Assembly (NCBI RefSeq): GCF_029227915.1
Contig: NC_079879.1
Span: 31,192,501 to 31,256,500 of the forward strand
Source: Hydractinia symbiolongicarpus
Taxonomy: Eukaryota > Cnidaria > Hydrozoa > Anthoathecata > Hydractiniidae
Direction: 5' to 3'
DNA: 64,000 bases
Below the pieces are notes generated by a model. It was not told the DNA's origin and searched no databases. It saw only the letters and a list, made by a program, of their open reading frames with translations. Shown here piece by piece: positions 52,523 to 64,000 of this stretch. Numbering within the stretch: position 1 is the first letter of the stretch; every line of letters starts with the position of its first letter. Both the position numbers and the translations under genes were made by a program.

Positions 52523-54510
52523 ATGAGACGCTGAATAAAAGAAGTTTAATCGCCGGCAAACGAAAACCCGCCACTTCCCGTAAACCCCGGACTCGGCCCG
52601 TATAATCAAAAGTGTACAGAGAAAGTACCCAGTGAGTAAACTCATTTCCCTAACGATTTTTTAAATTATTTTTTCACCACTAAAACGCATGAGACTTGTA
52701 GTTTTCAAAAATGTTTTCCTTTTTGATGAGACGCTGAATAAAAGAAGTTTAATCGCCGGCAAACGAAAACCTGCGATTTCCCGTAAATCCCGGACTCGGC
52801 CCGTATAGTCAAAAGTATACAAAGAAAGTACCCAGGGAGTAAACCCATTTATAATTCATAAACCCATGAGACTTGTAGTTTTTAAAAATGTTTTCATTTT
52901 TGATGAGACACTGAATAAAAGAAGTTTAATCGCCGGCAAACGAAAACCCGCCACTTTCCGTAAACCCCGGACTCGGCCCGTATAATCAAAAGTATACAAA
53001 GAAAGTACCCAGTGAGTAAACTCATTTCCCGAATGATTTTTTAAATTATTTTTTCACCACTAAAACGCATGAGACTTGTAGTTTTCAAAAATGTTTTCCT
53101 TTTTGATGAGACGCTGAATAAAAGAAGTTTAATCGCCGGCAAACGAAAACCTGCGATTTCCCGTAAATCCCGGACTCGGCCCGTATAGTCAAAAGTATAC
53201 AAAGAAAGTACCCAGGGTGTAAACTCATTTCCCAAACGATTTTTTAAATTATTATTTCACCACTGAAGCCCATGAGACTTGTAGTTTTTAAAAATGTTTT
53301 CATTTTTGATGAGACGCTGAATAAAAGAAGTTTAATCGCCGGCAAACGAAAACCCGCGACTTCCCGTAAATCCTGGACTCGGCCCGTATAGTCAAAAGTA
53401 TACAAAGAAAGTACCCAGGGAGTAAACTCATTTCCCGAACGATTTTTTAAATTAATTTTCACCACTAAAACGCATGAGACTTGTAGTTTTCAAAAATGTT
53501 TTCATTTTTGATGAGACGCTTAATGAAAGAGGTTTAATCGCCGGCAAACGAACACCCGCGATTTCCCGTAAATCCCGGGCTTGGCCCGTATAGTCGAATG
53601 TATACAAAGAAAGTACCCTGTGACTAAACTCATTTCCAGAACGATTTTTTAATTTTCTTTTTCACCACTAAAACGCATAAGACTTGTAGTTTTCAAAAAT
53701 GTTTTCATTTTTGATGAGACACTGAATAAAAGAAGTTTAATCGCCGGCAAACGAAAACCCGCCATTTCCCGTAAATCCAGGGCTTGGCCCGTATAGTCAA
53801 AAGTATACAAAGAAAGTACCCAGGGAGTAAACTTATTTCCCGAACGATTTTTTAAATTAATTTTCACCACTGAAACGCATGAGACTTGTAGTTTTCAGAA
53901 ATGTTTTCATTTTTGATGATACGCTTAATGAAAGTGGTTTAGTCGCCGGCAAACGAAATCCCGCGATTTCCCGTAAATCCCGGGCTTGGCCCGTATAGTC
54001 GAATGTATACCAAGAAAGTACCCAGTGAGTAAACTCATTTCCCGAAGGATTTTTTAAATTTTTTTTTCACCACTAAAACGCATGAGACTTGTAATTTTCA
54101 AAAATGTTTTCATTTTTGATGAGACGCTTAATGAAAGAGGTTTAATCGCCGGCAAACAAAAACCCGCGATTTCCCGTAAATCCCGGGCTTGGCCCGTATA
54201 GTCGAATGTATACAAAGAAAGTACCCTGTGACTAAATTCATTTCCAAAACGATTTTTTAATTTTTTTTTCACCACTAAAACGCATAAGACTTGTAGTTTT
54301 CAAAAATGTTTTCATTTTTGATGAGACACTGAATATAAGAAGTTTAATCGCCGGCAAACGAAAACCCGCCATTTCCCGTAAACCCCGGACTCGGTCCGTA
54401 TACTCAAAAGTATACAAAGAAAGTACCCAGGAAGTAAACTCATTTCCCGAACGATTTTTTAAATTATTTTTTCACCACTAAAACCCATGAGATATGTAGT
54501 TTTTAAAAAT
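52510..54510 (+). repeat. Diverged monomer block D, copy 3 (forward)
   Basis: Reverse complement of block D copy 1, with x pairing to 83036 minus x (29801-29995 with 53041-53235; 29166-29387 with 53649-53870; 28761-28982 with 54054-54275). It keeps the monomer that copy 2 has lost, so copy 1 is its nearer relative although copy 2 is the adjacent one. A few single-base differences are visible, such as AAATCCAGGGC at about 53775 where the copy 1 equivalent reads AAATCCCGGGC. Confidence 0.83.
52689..52865 (+). repeat. Truncated 177-bp monomer in block D copy 3
   Basis: The ATGAGACTTGTAG starts at 52689 and 52866 are 177 bp apart. The replacement CCATTTATAATTCATAAACCC is the reverse complement of the one in the other two D copies. 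Confidence 0.88.
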
Positions 54511-57500
54511 GTTTTCATTTTTGATGAGACGATGAATAAAAGAAGTTTAATCGCCGTCAAACGAAAACCCGCCATTTCCCGTAAACCCCGGACTCGGTCC
54601 GTATACTCAAAAGTATACAAAGAAAGTACCCAGGGAGTAAACTCATTTCCCAAACGATTTTTTAAATTATTTTTTCACCACTAAAACGCATGAGACTTGT
54701 AGTTTTCAAAAATGTTTTTATTTTTGATGAGACGCTGAATGAAAGAAGTTTAATCGCCGGCAAACGAAAACCTGCGATTTCCCGTAAATCCCGGACTCGG
54801 CCCGTATAGTCAAAAGTATACAAAGAAAGTACCCAGGGTGTAAACTCATTTCCCGAACGATTTTTTTTATTAGATTTTCACCACTAAAACGCATGAGACT
54901 TGTAGTTTTCAAAAATGTTTTCATTTTTGATGAGACGCTGAATAAAAGAAGTTTAATCGCCGGCAAACGAAAACCCGCCATTTCCCGTAAACCCCGGACT
55001 CGGCCCGTATAATCAAAAGTATACAAAGAAAGTACCCACGGAGTAAACTCATTTCCCGACCGATTTTTTAAATTATTTTTTCCCCACTAAAACGCATAAG
55101 ACTTGTAGTTTTCAAAAATGTTTTCATTTTTGATGAGACGCTGAATAAAAGAAGTTTAATCGCCGGCAAACGAAAACCTGCGATTTCCCGTAAATCCCGG
55201 ACTCGGCCCGTATAGTCAAAAGTATACAAAGAAAGTACCCAGGGTGTAAACTCATTTCCAGAACGATTTTTTAAATTATTATTTCACCACTAAAGCCCAT
55301 GAGACTTGTAGTTTTTAAAAATGTTTTCAATTTTGATGAGACACTGAATAAAAGAAGTTTAGTCGCCGGCAAACGAAAACCCGCCATTTCCCGTAAACCC
55401 CGGACTTGGCCCGTATAATCAAAAGTATACAAAGAAAGTACCCAGGGAGTAAACTCATTTCCCGAACGATTTTTTAAATTATTTTTTCACCACTAAAACG
55501 CATGAGACTTGTAGTTTTCAAAAATGTTTTCATTTTTAATGAGACGCTGAATAAGCGAAGTTTAATCGCCGGCAAACAAAAACCCGCCATTTTCCGTAAA
55601 TCCCGGGCTTGGCCCGTATAGTCAAAAGTATACAAAGAAAGTACCCAGGGAGTAAACTCATTTCCCGAACGATTTTTTATATTATTTTTTCACCACTAAA
55701 ACGCATGAGACATGTAGTTTTCAAAAATGTTTTTATTTTTGATGAGACGCTGAACAAAAGAAGTTTAATCGCCGGCAAACGAAAACCCGCCATTTCCCGT
55801 AAACCCCGGACTTGGCCCGTATAATCAAAAGTATACAAAGAAAGTACCCAGGGTGTTAACTCATTTCCAGAACGATTTTTTAAATTATTATTTCACCACT
55901 AAAGCCCATGAGACTTGTAGTTTTTAAAAATGTTTTCATTTTTGATGAGACGATGAATAAAAGAAGTTTAATCGCCGGCAAACGAAAACCCGCCATTTCC
56001 CGTAAACCCCGGACTCGGCCCGTATACTCAAAAGTATACAAAGAAAGTACCCAGGGGGTAAACTCATTTCCCGAACGATTTTTTAAATTATTTTTTCACC
56101 ACTAAAACGCATGAGACTTGTAGTTTTCAAAAATGTTTTTATTTTTGATGAGACGCTGAATGAAAGAAGTTTAATCGCCGGCAAACGAAAACCCGCCATT
56201 TTCCGTAAATCCCGGGCTTGGCCCGTATAGTCAAAAGTATACAAAGAAAGTACCCAGGGAGTAAACTCATTTCCCGAACGATTTTTTATATTATTTTTTC
56301 ACCACTAAAACGCATGAGACATGTAGTTTTCAAAAATGTTTTTATTTTTGATGAGACGCTGAACAAAAGAAGTTTAATCGCCGGCAAACGAAAACCCGCC
56401 ATTTCCCGTAAACCCCGGACTTGGCCCGTATAATCAAAAGTATACAAAGAAAGTACCCAGGGTGTTAACTCATTTCCAGAACGATTTTTTAAATTATTAT
56501 TTCACCACTAAAGCCCATGAGACTTGTAGTTTTTAAAAATGTTTTCATTTTTGATGAGACGATGAATAAAAGAAGTTTAATCGCCGGCAAACGAAAACCC
56601 GCCATTTCCCGTAAACCCCGGACTCGGCCCGTATACTCAAAAGTATACAAAGAAAGTACCCAGGGGGTAAACTCATTTCCCGAACGATTTTTTAAATTAT
56701 TTTTTCACCACTAAAACGCATGAGACTTGTAGTTTTCAAAAATGTTTTTATTTTTGATGAGACGCTGAATGAAAGAAGTTTAATCGCCGGCAAACGAAAA
56801 CCTGCGATTTCCCGTAAATCCCGGACTCGGCCCGTATACTCAAAAGTATACAAAGAAAGTACCCAGAGAGTAAACTCATTTCCCGAACGATTTTTTAAAT
56901 TATTTTTTCACCACTAAAACGCATGAGACTTGTAGTTTTCAAAAAAGTTTTTATTTTTGATGAGACGCTGAATGAAAGAAGTTTAATCGCCGGCAAACGA
57001 AAACCTGCGATTTCCCGTAAATCCCGGACTCGGCCCGTATACTCAAAAGTATAAAAAGAAAGTACCCAGGGAGTAAACTCATTTCCCGAACGATTTTTTA
57101 AATTATTTTTTCACCACTAAAACGCATGAGACTTGTAGTTTTCAAAAATATTTTTATTTTTGATGAGACGCTGAATGAAAGAAGTTCAATCGCCGGCAAA
57201 CGAAAACCTGCGATTTCCCGTAAATCCCGGACTCGGCCCGTATATTCAAAAGTATACAAAGAAAGTACCCAGGGTGTAAACTCATTTCCCGAACGATTTT
57301 TTTTATTAGATTTTCACCACTAAAACGCATGAGACTTGTAGTTTTCAAAAATGTTTTCATTTTTGATGAAACGCTGAATAAAAGAAGTTTAATCGCCGGC
57401 AAACGAAAACCTGCGATTTCCCGTAAATCCCTGACTCGGCCCGTATAGTCAAAAGTATACAAAGAAAGTACTCAGGGTGTAAACTCATTTCCAGAACGAT

Positions 57501-60500
57501 TTTTTAAATTATTATTTCACCACTAAAGCCCATGAGACTTGTAGTTTTTAAAAAAGTTTTCATTTTTGATGAGACGCTGAATAAAAGAAGTTTAGTCGCC
57601 GGCAAACGAAAACCCGCAATTTCCCGTAAACCCCGGACTTGGCCCGTATAATCAAAAGTATACAAAGAAAGTACCCAGGGAGTAAACTCATTTCCCGAAC
57701 GATTTTTTAAATTATTTTTTCACCACTAAAACGCATGAGACTTGTAGTTTTCAAAAATGTTTTCATTTTTAATGAGACGCTGAATAAGAGAAGTTTAATC
57801 GCCGGCAAACGAAAACCCGCCATTTCCCGTAAATCCCGGGCTTGGCCCGTATAGTCAAAAGTATATAAAGAAAGTACCCAGGGAGTAAACTCATTTCCCG
57901 AACGATTTTTTATGATATTTTTTCACAACTAAAACGCATGAGACATGTAGTTTTCAAAAAAGTTTTTATTTTTGATGAGACGCTGAACAAAAGAAGTTTA
58001 ATCGCAGGCAAACGAAAACCCGCCATTTCCCGTAAACCCCGGACTTGGCCCGTATAACCAAAAGTATACAAAGAAAGTACCCAGGGTGTTAACTCATTTC
58101 CAGAACGATTTTTTAAATTATTATTTCACCACTAAAACGCATGAGACTTGTAGTTTTCAAAAATGTTTTTATTTTTGATGAGACGCTGAATAAAAGAAGT
58201 TTAAACGCCGGCAAACGAAAACCCGCCATTTCCCGTAAACCCCGGACTCGGCCCGTATAATCAAAAGTATACAAAGAAAGTACCCAGGGAGTAAACTCAT
58301 TTCCCGAACAATTTTTTAAATTATTTTTTCACCACTAAAACGCACGAGACTTGTAGTTTTCAAAAATGTTTTCATTTTTGATGAGACGCTGAATAAAAGA
58401 AGTTTAATCGCCGGCAAACGAAAACCTGCGATTTCCTGTAAATCCCGGACTCGGCCCGTATAGTCAAAAGTATACAAAGAAAGTACCCAGGGTGTAAACT
58501 CATTTCCAGAACGATTTTTTAAATTATTATTTCACCACTAAAGCCCATGAGACTTGTAGTTTTTAAAAATGTTTTCATTTTTGATGAGACGCTGAATAAA
58601 AGAAGTTTAGTCGCCGGCAAACGAAAACCCGCCATTTCCCGTAAACCCCGGACTTGGCCCGTATAATCAAAAGTATACAAAGAAAGTACCCAGGGAGTAA
58701 ACTCATTTCCCGAACGATTTTTTAAATTACTTTTTCACCACTAAAACGCATGAGACTTGTAGTTTTCAAAAATGTTTTCATTTTTAATGAGACGCTGAAT
58801 GAAAGAAGTTTAATCGCCGGCAAACGAAAACCTGCGATTTCCCGTAAATCCCGGACTCGGCCCGTATAGTCAAAAGTATACAAAGAAAGTACCCAGGGTG
58901 TAAACTCATTTCCCGAACGATTTTTTTTATTAGATTTTCACCACTAAAACGCATGAGACTTGTAGTTTTCAAAAATGTTTTTATTTTTGATGAGACGCTG
59001 AATAAAAGAAGTTTAATCGCCGGCAAACGAAAACCCGCCATTTCCCGTAAACCCCGGACTCGGCCCGTATAATCAAAAGTATACAAAGAAAGTACCCAGG
59101 GAGTAAACTCATTTCCCGAACGATTTTTTAAATTATTTTTTCGCTACTAAAACGCATGAGACTTGTAGTTTTCAAAAATGTTTTCATTTTTGATGAGACG
59201 CTGAATAAAAGAAGTTTAATCGCCGGCAAACGAAAACCTGCGATTTCCTGTAAATCCCGGACTCGGCCCGTATAGTCAAAAGTATACAAAGAAAGTACCC
59301 AGGGTGTAAACTCATTTCCAGAACGATTTTTTAAATTATTATTTCACCACTAAAGCCCATGAGACTTGTAGTTTTTAAAAATGTTTTCATTTTTGATGAG
59401 ACGCTGAATAAAAGAAGTTTAGTCGCCGGCAAACGAAAACCCGCCATTTCCCGTAAACCCCGGACTTGGCCCGTATAATCAAAAGTATACAAAGAAAGTA
59501 CCCAGGGAGTAAACTCATTTCCCGAACGATTTTTTAAATTATTTTTTCACCACTAAAACGCATGAGACTTGTAGTTTTCAAAAATGTTTTCATTTTTAAT
59601 GAGACGCTGAATAAGAGAAGTTTAATCGCCGGCAAACGAAAACCCGCCATTTCCCGTAAATCCCGGGCTTGGCCCGTATAGTCAAAAGTATACAAAGAAA
59701 GTACCCAGGGAGTAAACTCATTTCCCGAACGATTTTTTATATTATTTTTTCACAACTAAAACGCATGAGACATGTAGTTTTCAAAAAAGTTTTTATTTTT
59801 GATGAGACGCTGAACAAAAGAAGTTTAATCGCAGGCAAACGAAAACCCGCCATTTCCCGTAAACCCCGGACTTGGCCCGTATAACCAAAAGTATACAAAG
59901 AAAGTACCCAGGGTGTTAACTCATTTCCAGAACGATTTTTTAAATTATTATTTCACCACTAAAACGCATGAGACTTGTAGTTTTCAAAAATGTTTTTATT
60001 TTTGAGAGACGCTGAATAAAAGAAGTTTAATCGCCGGCAAACGAAAACCCGCCATTTCCCGTAAACCCCGGACTCGGCCCGTATAATCAAAAGTATACAA
60101 AGAAAGTACCCAGGGAGTAAACTCATTTCCCGAACGATTTTTTAAATTATTTTTTCACCACGAAAACGCATAAGACTTGTAGTTTTCAAAAATGTTTTCA
60201 TTTTTGATGAGACGCTGAATAAAAGAAGTTTAATCGCCGGCAAACGAAAACCTGCGATTTTCTGTAAATCCCGGCCTCGGCCCGTATAGTCAAAAGTATA
60301 CAAAGAAAGTACCCAGGGTGTAAACTCATTTCCAGAACGATTTTTTAAATTATTATTTCACCACTAAAGCCCATGAGACTTGTAGTTTTTAAAAATGTTT
60401 TCATTTTTGATGAGACGCTGAATAAAAGAAGTTTAGTCGCCGGCAAACGAAAACCCGCCATTTCCCGTAAACCCCGGACTTGGCCCGTATAATCAAAAGT

Positions 60501-63500
60501 ATACAAAGAAAGTACCCAGGGAGTAAACTCATTTCCCGAACGATTTTTTAAATTACTTTTTCACCACTAAAACGCATGAGACTTGTAGTTTTCAGAAATG
60601 TTTTCATTTTTAATGAGACGCTGAATGAAAGAAGTTTAATCGCCGGCAAACGAAAACCTGCGATTTCCCGTAAATCCCGGACTCGGCCCGTATAGTCAAA
60701 AGTATACAAAGAAAGTACCCAGGGTGTAAACTCATTTCCCGAACGATTTTTTTTATTAGATTTTCACCACTAAAACGCATGAGACTTGTAGTTTTCAAAA
60801 ATGTTTTTATTTTTGATTAGACGCTGAATAAAAGAAGTTTAATCGCCGGCAAACGAAAACCCGCCATTTCCCGTAAACCCCGGACTCGGCCCGCATAATC
60901 AAAAGTATACAAAGAAAGTACCCAGGGAGTAAACTCATTTCCCGAACGATTTTTTAAATTATTTTTTCACCACTAAAACGCATGAGACTTGTAGTTTTCA
61001 AAAATGTTTTCATTTTTGATGAGACGCTGAATAAAAGAAGTTTAATCGCCGGCAAACGAGAACCTGCGATTTCCTGTAAATCCCGGACTCGGCCCGTATA
61101 GTCAAAAGTTTACAAAGAAAGTACCCAGTGTGTAAACTCATTTCCAGAACGATTTTTTAAATTATTATTTCACCACTAAAGCCCATGAGACTTGTAGTTT
61201 TTAAAAATGTTTTCATTTTTGATGAGACGCTGAATAAAAGAAGTTTAGTCGCCGGCAAACGAAAACCCGCCATTTCCCGTAAACCCCGGACTTGGCCCGT
61301 ATAATCAAAAGTATACAAAGAAAGTACCCAGGGAGTAAACTCATTTCCCGAACGATTTTTTAAATTACTTTTTCACAACTAAAACGCATGAGACATGTAG
61401 TTTTCAAAAAAGTTTTTATTTTTGATGAGACGCTGAACAAAAGAAGTTTAATCGCAGGCAAACGAAAACCCGCCATTTCCCGTAAACCCCGGACTTGGCC
61501 CGTATAACCAAAAGTATACAAAGAAAGTACCCAGGGTGTTAACTCATTTCCAGAACGATTTTTTAAATTATTATTTCACCACTAAAACGCATGAGACTTG
61601 TAGTTTTCAAAAATGTTTTTATTTTTGATGAGACGCTGAATAAAAGAAGTTTAATCGCCGGCAAACGAAAACCCGCCATTTCCCGTAAACCCCGGACTCG
61701 GCCCGTATAATCAAAAGTATACAAAGAAAGTACCCAGGGAGTAAACTCATTTCCCGAACGATTTTTTAAATTATTTTTTCACCACTAAAACGCATAAGAC
61801 TTGTAGTTTTCAAAAATGTTTTCATTTTTGATGAGACGCTGAATAAAAGAAGTTTAATCGCCGGCAAACGAAAACCTGCGATTTCCTGTAAATCCCGGAC
61901 TCGGCCCGTATAGTCAAAAGTATACAAAGAAAGTACCCAGGGTGTAAACTCATTTCCAGAACGATTTTTTAAATTATTATTTCACCACTAAAGCCCATGA
62001 GACTTGTAGTTTTTAAAAATGTTTTCATTTTTGATGAGACGCTGAATAAAAGAAGTTTAGTCGCCGGCAAACGAAAACCCGCCATTTCCCGTAAACCCCG
62101 GACTTGGCCCGTATAATCAAAAGTATACAAAGAAAGTACCCAGGGAGTAAACTCATTTCCCGAACGATTTTTTAAATTACTTTTTCACCACTAAAACGCA
62201 TGAGACTTGTAGTTTTCAAAAATGTTTTCATTTTTAATGAGACGCTGAATGAAAGAAGTTTAATCGCCGGCAAACGAAAACCTGCAATTTCCCGTAAATC
62301 CCGGACTCGGCCCGTATAGTCAAAAGTATACAAAGAAAGTACCCAGGGTGTAAACTCATTTCCCGAACGATTTTTTTTATTAGATTTTCACCACTAAAAC
62401 GCATGAGACTTGTAGTTTTCAAAAATGTTTTTATTTTTGATGAGACGCTGAATAAAAGAAGTTTAATCGCCGGCAAACGAAAACCCGCCATTTCCCGTAA
62501 ACCCCGGACTCGGCCCGTATAATCAAAAGTATACAAAGAAAGTACCCAGGGAGTAAACTCATTTCCCGAACGATTTTTTAAATTATTTTTTCACCACTAA
62601 AACGCATGAGACTTGTAGTTTTCAAAAATGTTTTCATTTTTGATGAGACGCTGAATAAAAGAAGTTTAATCGCCGGCAAACGAAAACCTGCGATTTCCTG
62701 TAAATCCCGGACTCGGCCCGTATAGTCAAAAGTTTACAAAGAAAGTACCCAGGGTGTAAACTCATTTCCAGAACGATTTTTTAAATTATTATTTCACCAC
62801 TAAAGCCCATGAGACTTGTAGTTTTTAAAAATGTTTTCATTTTTGATGAGACGCTGAATAAAAGAAGTTTAGTCGCCGGCAAACGAAAACCCGCCATTTC
62901 CCGTAAACCCCGGACTTGGCCCGTATAATCAAAAGTATACAAAGAAAGTACCCAGGGAGTAAACTCATTTCCCGAACGATTTTTTAAATTACTTTTTCAC
63001 CACTAAAACGCATGAGACTTGTAGTTTTCAAAATTGTTTTCATTTTTAATGAGACGCTGAATAAGAGAAGTTTAATCGCCGGCAAACGAAAACCCGCCTT
63101 TTCCCGTAAATCCCGGGCTTGGCCCGTATAGTCAAAAGTATACAAAGAAAGTACCCAGGGAGTAAACTCATTTCCCGAATGATTTTTTATATTATTTTTT
63201 CACCACTAAAACGCATGAGACATGTAGTTTTCAAAAATGTTTTTATTTTTGATGAGACGCTGAACAAAAGAAGTTTAATCGCCGGCAAACGAAAACCCGC
63301 CATTTCCCGTAAATCCCGGACTCGGCCCGTATAGTCAAAAGTATACAAAGAAAGTACCCAGGGTGTAAACTCATTTCCCGAACGATTTTTTTTATTAGAT
63401 TTTCACCACTAAAACGCATGAGACTTGTAGTTTTCAAAAATGTTTTTATTTTTGATGAGACGCTGAATAAAAGAAGTTTAATCGCCGGCAAACGAAAACC

Positions 63501-63725
63501 CGCCATTTCCCGTAAACCCCGGACTCGGCCCGTGTGATCAAAAGTATACGAAGAAAGTACCCAGGGAGTAAACTCATTTCCCGAACGATTTTTTAAATTA
63601 TTTTTTCACCACTAAAACGCATGAGACTTGTAGTTTTCAAAAATGTTTTCATTTTTGATGAGACGCTGAATAAAAGAAGTTTAATCGCCGGCAAACGAAA
63701 ACCCGCCATTTCCCGTAAACCCCGG
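54511..63725 (+). repeat. Forward higher-order copy (positions ~10377-12991, then 1-6600)
   Basis: Bases 54511-57125 match about 10377-12991 at an offset of 44,134 bp, and 57126-63725 match 1-6600 at an offset of 57,125 bp. Examples are 1-198 with 57126-57323, 2544-2759 with 59669-59884, 5109-5411 with 62234-62536, and the CCCGTGTGATCAAAAG variant near 6407 with that near 63532. It therefore runs past the position where the reverse block switches strand (63338), showing the intact order of the unit across that point. Confidence 0.88.
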
Positions 63726-64000
63726 ACTTGGCCCGTATAATCAAAAGTATACAAAGAAAGTACCCAGGGAGTAAACTCATTTCCCGAACGATTTTTTAAA
63801 TTACTTTTTCACCACTAAAACGCATGAGACTTGTAGTTTTCAAAATTGTTTTCATTTTTAATGAGACGCTGAATAAGAGAAGTTTAATCGCCGGCAAACG
63901 AAAACCCGCCTTTTCCCGTAAATCCCGGGCTTGGCCCGTATAGTCAAAAGTATACAAAGAAAGTACCCAGGGAGTAAACTCATTTCCCGAATGATTTTTT
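62914..64000 (+). repeat. Tandem 812-bp (4-monomer) duplication at the window edge
   Basis: The rare variants CAAAATTGTTTTC (63029 and 63841), CCCGCCTTTTCCCG (about 63095 and 63907) and CCCGAATGATTTTTT (about 63175 and 63987) recur 812 bp apart. At about 63726 the sequence leaves the order seen at 6600 (GGACTCGG) and re-enters the one at about 5790 (GGACTTGG). The second copy is cut by the end of the window. Copy 1 at 5788-6600 has no such duplication. Confidence 0.85.

Larger units (their letters stand above)
1..64000. repeat. Satellite DNA array, 203-bp monomer, fills the whole window
   Basis: The whole window is tandem copies of one monomer of 203 bp. Forward-block monomers begin with ATGAGACTTGTAG at 1, 204, 407, 610, 813, 1016 and 1219, exactly 203 apart; the reverse block shows the complementary CTACAAGTCTCAT at the same spacing. 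About 315 monomers fit. Neighbouring monomers differ at a modest number of positions, while monomers at equivalent higher-order positions are almost identical, which is the usual sign of unequal exchange and conversion. No unique sequence, gene or mobile element interrupts the array. Such arrays are typical of centromeric or other heterochromatic DNA in eukaryotes; the location and species are inference, and I do not recognise the family name. Confidence 0.97.
52510..64000 (+). repeat. Forward-oriented satellite block 2
   Basis: About 57 forward monomers running to the end of the window. It starts with block D copy 3, passes through the end of a higher-order unit, crosses a unit boundary at 57125/57126 and continues to about position 6600 of the next unit, where a 4-monomer tandem duplication begins. 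Nothing other than satellite sequence is seen. Confidence 0.95.

Noticed and set aside
1-64000. CRISPR array
   Set aside because: The repeat is 203 bp and contiguous. There are no short direct repeats with unique spacers, and no cas genes.
1-64000. CENP-B box
   Set aside because: The reverse strand GTTCGGGAAATGAG matches the first half of the NTTCGNNNNANNCGGGN pattern, but the second half (CGGG) is absent. TTTCGTTTGCCGGCG also fails at the required A. No full match was seen.
1-64000. A new defence or gene-encoded system
   Set aside because: There is no coding capacity beyond repeat-derived frames. The interest lies in array structure only.

Overview
This window is one uninterrupted block of eukaryotic-type satellite DNA. 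From base 1 to base 64000 it consists of about 315 head-to-tail copies of a monomer whose basic length is 203 bp. I found no gene, RNA gene, transposon or unique flanking sequence. The first monomer has 76 G+C in 203 bp (about 37%). It has a GC-rich core rich in CpG (about 12 CpG counted by hand) and an AT-rich segment near its end. The organism cannot be identified from the sequence. A long array with higher-order structure points to (peri)centromeric or other heterochromatic DNA of an animal or plant, but I do not recognise the monomer as a named family.

There are three orientation blocks. Bases 1-19697 run forward (monomers starting ATGAGACTTGTAG at 1, 204, 407, 610 and so on). Bases 19698-52509 run in reverse. 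Bases 52510-64000 run forward again. The two switch points are abrupt and lie inside monomers (about 19694-19697 and about 52509-52520). Around each one the flanking arrays form near-identical inverted repeats separated by only about 1.1 kb of asymmetric sequence.

The array has nested higher-order repeats (HORs). The largest unit is 12,991 bp (64 x 203 minus 1): base 1 corresponds to base 12992, and the correspondence continues for several kb. The same 'position 1' recurs at 25910, 33798 and 47194 (reverse strand) and at 57126 (forward). On top of this are tandem duplications of 609 bp (3 monomers), 812 bp (4), 1014 bp (5 minus 1 base) and 1623 bp (8 minus 1 base), a one-monomer deletion, and a 7,888-bp-spaced duplication inside the reverse block. 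A diverged set of monomers (called block D here) occurs three times: 28526-31280, 49581-52195 and 52510-54510. Each D copy carries the same truncated 177-bp monomer.

The many 60-102 residue open frames are by-products of the repeat. 203 is not a multiple of 3, the same frames recur in every copy, and they occur on both strands. None is annotated as a gene. The biological interest lies in the array architecture (fold-back palindromes, nested HORs, short dyad symmetries in the monomer), not in encoded functions. HOR coordinates used below are those of copy 1 (bases 1-12991).
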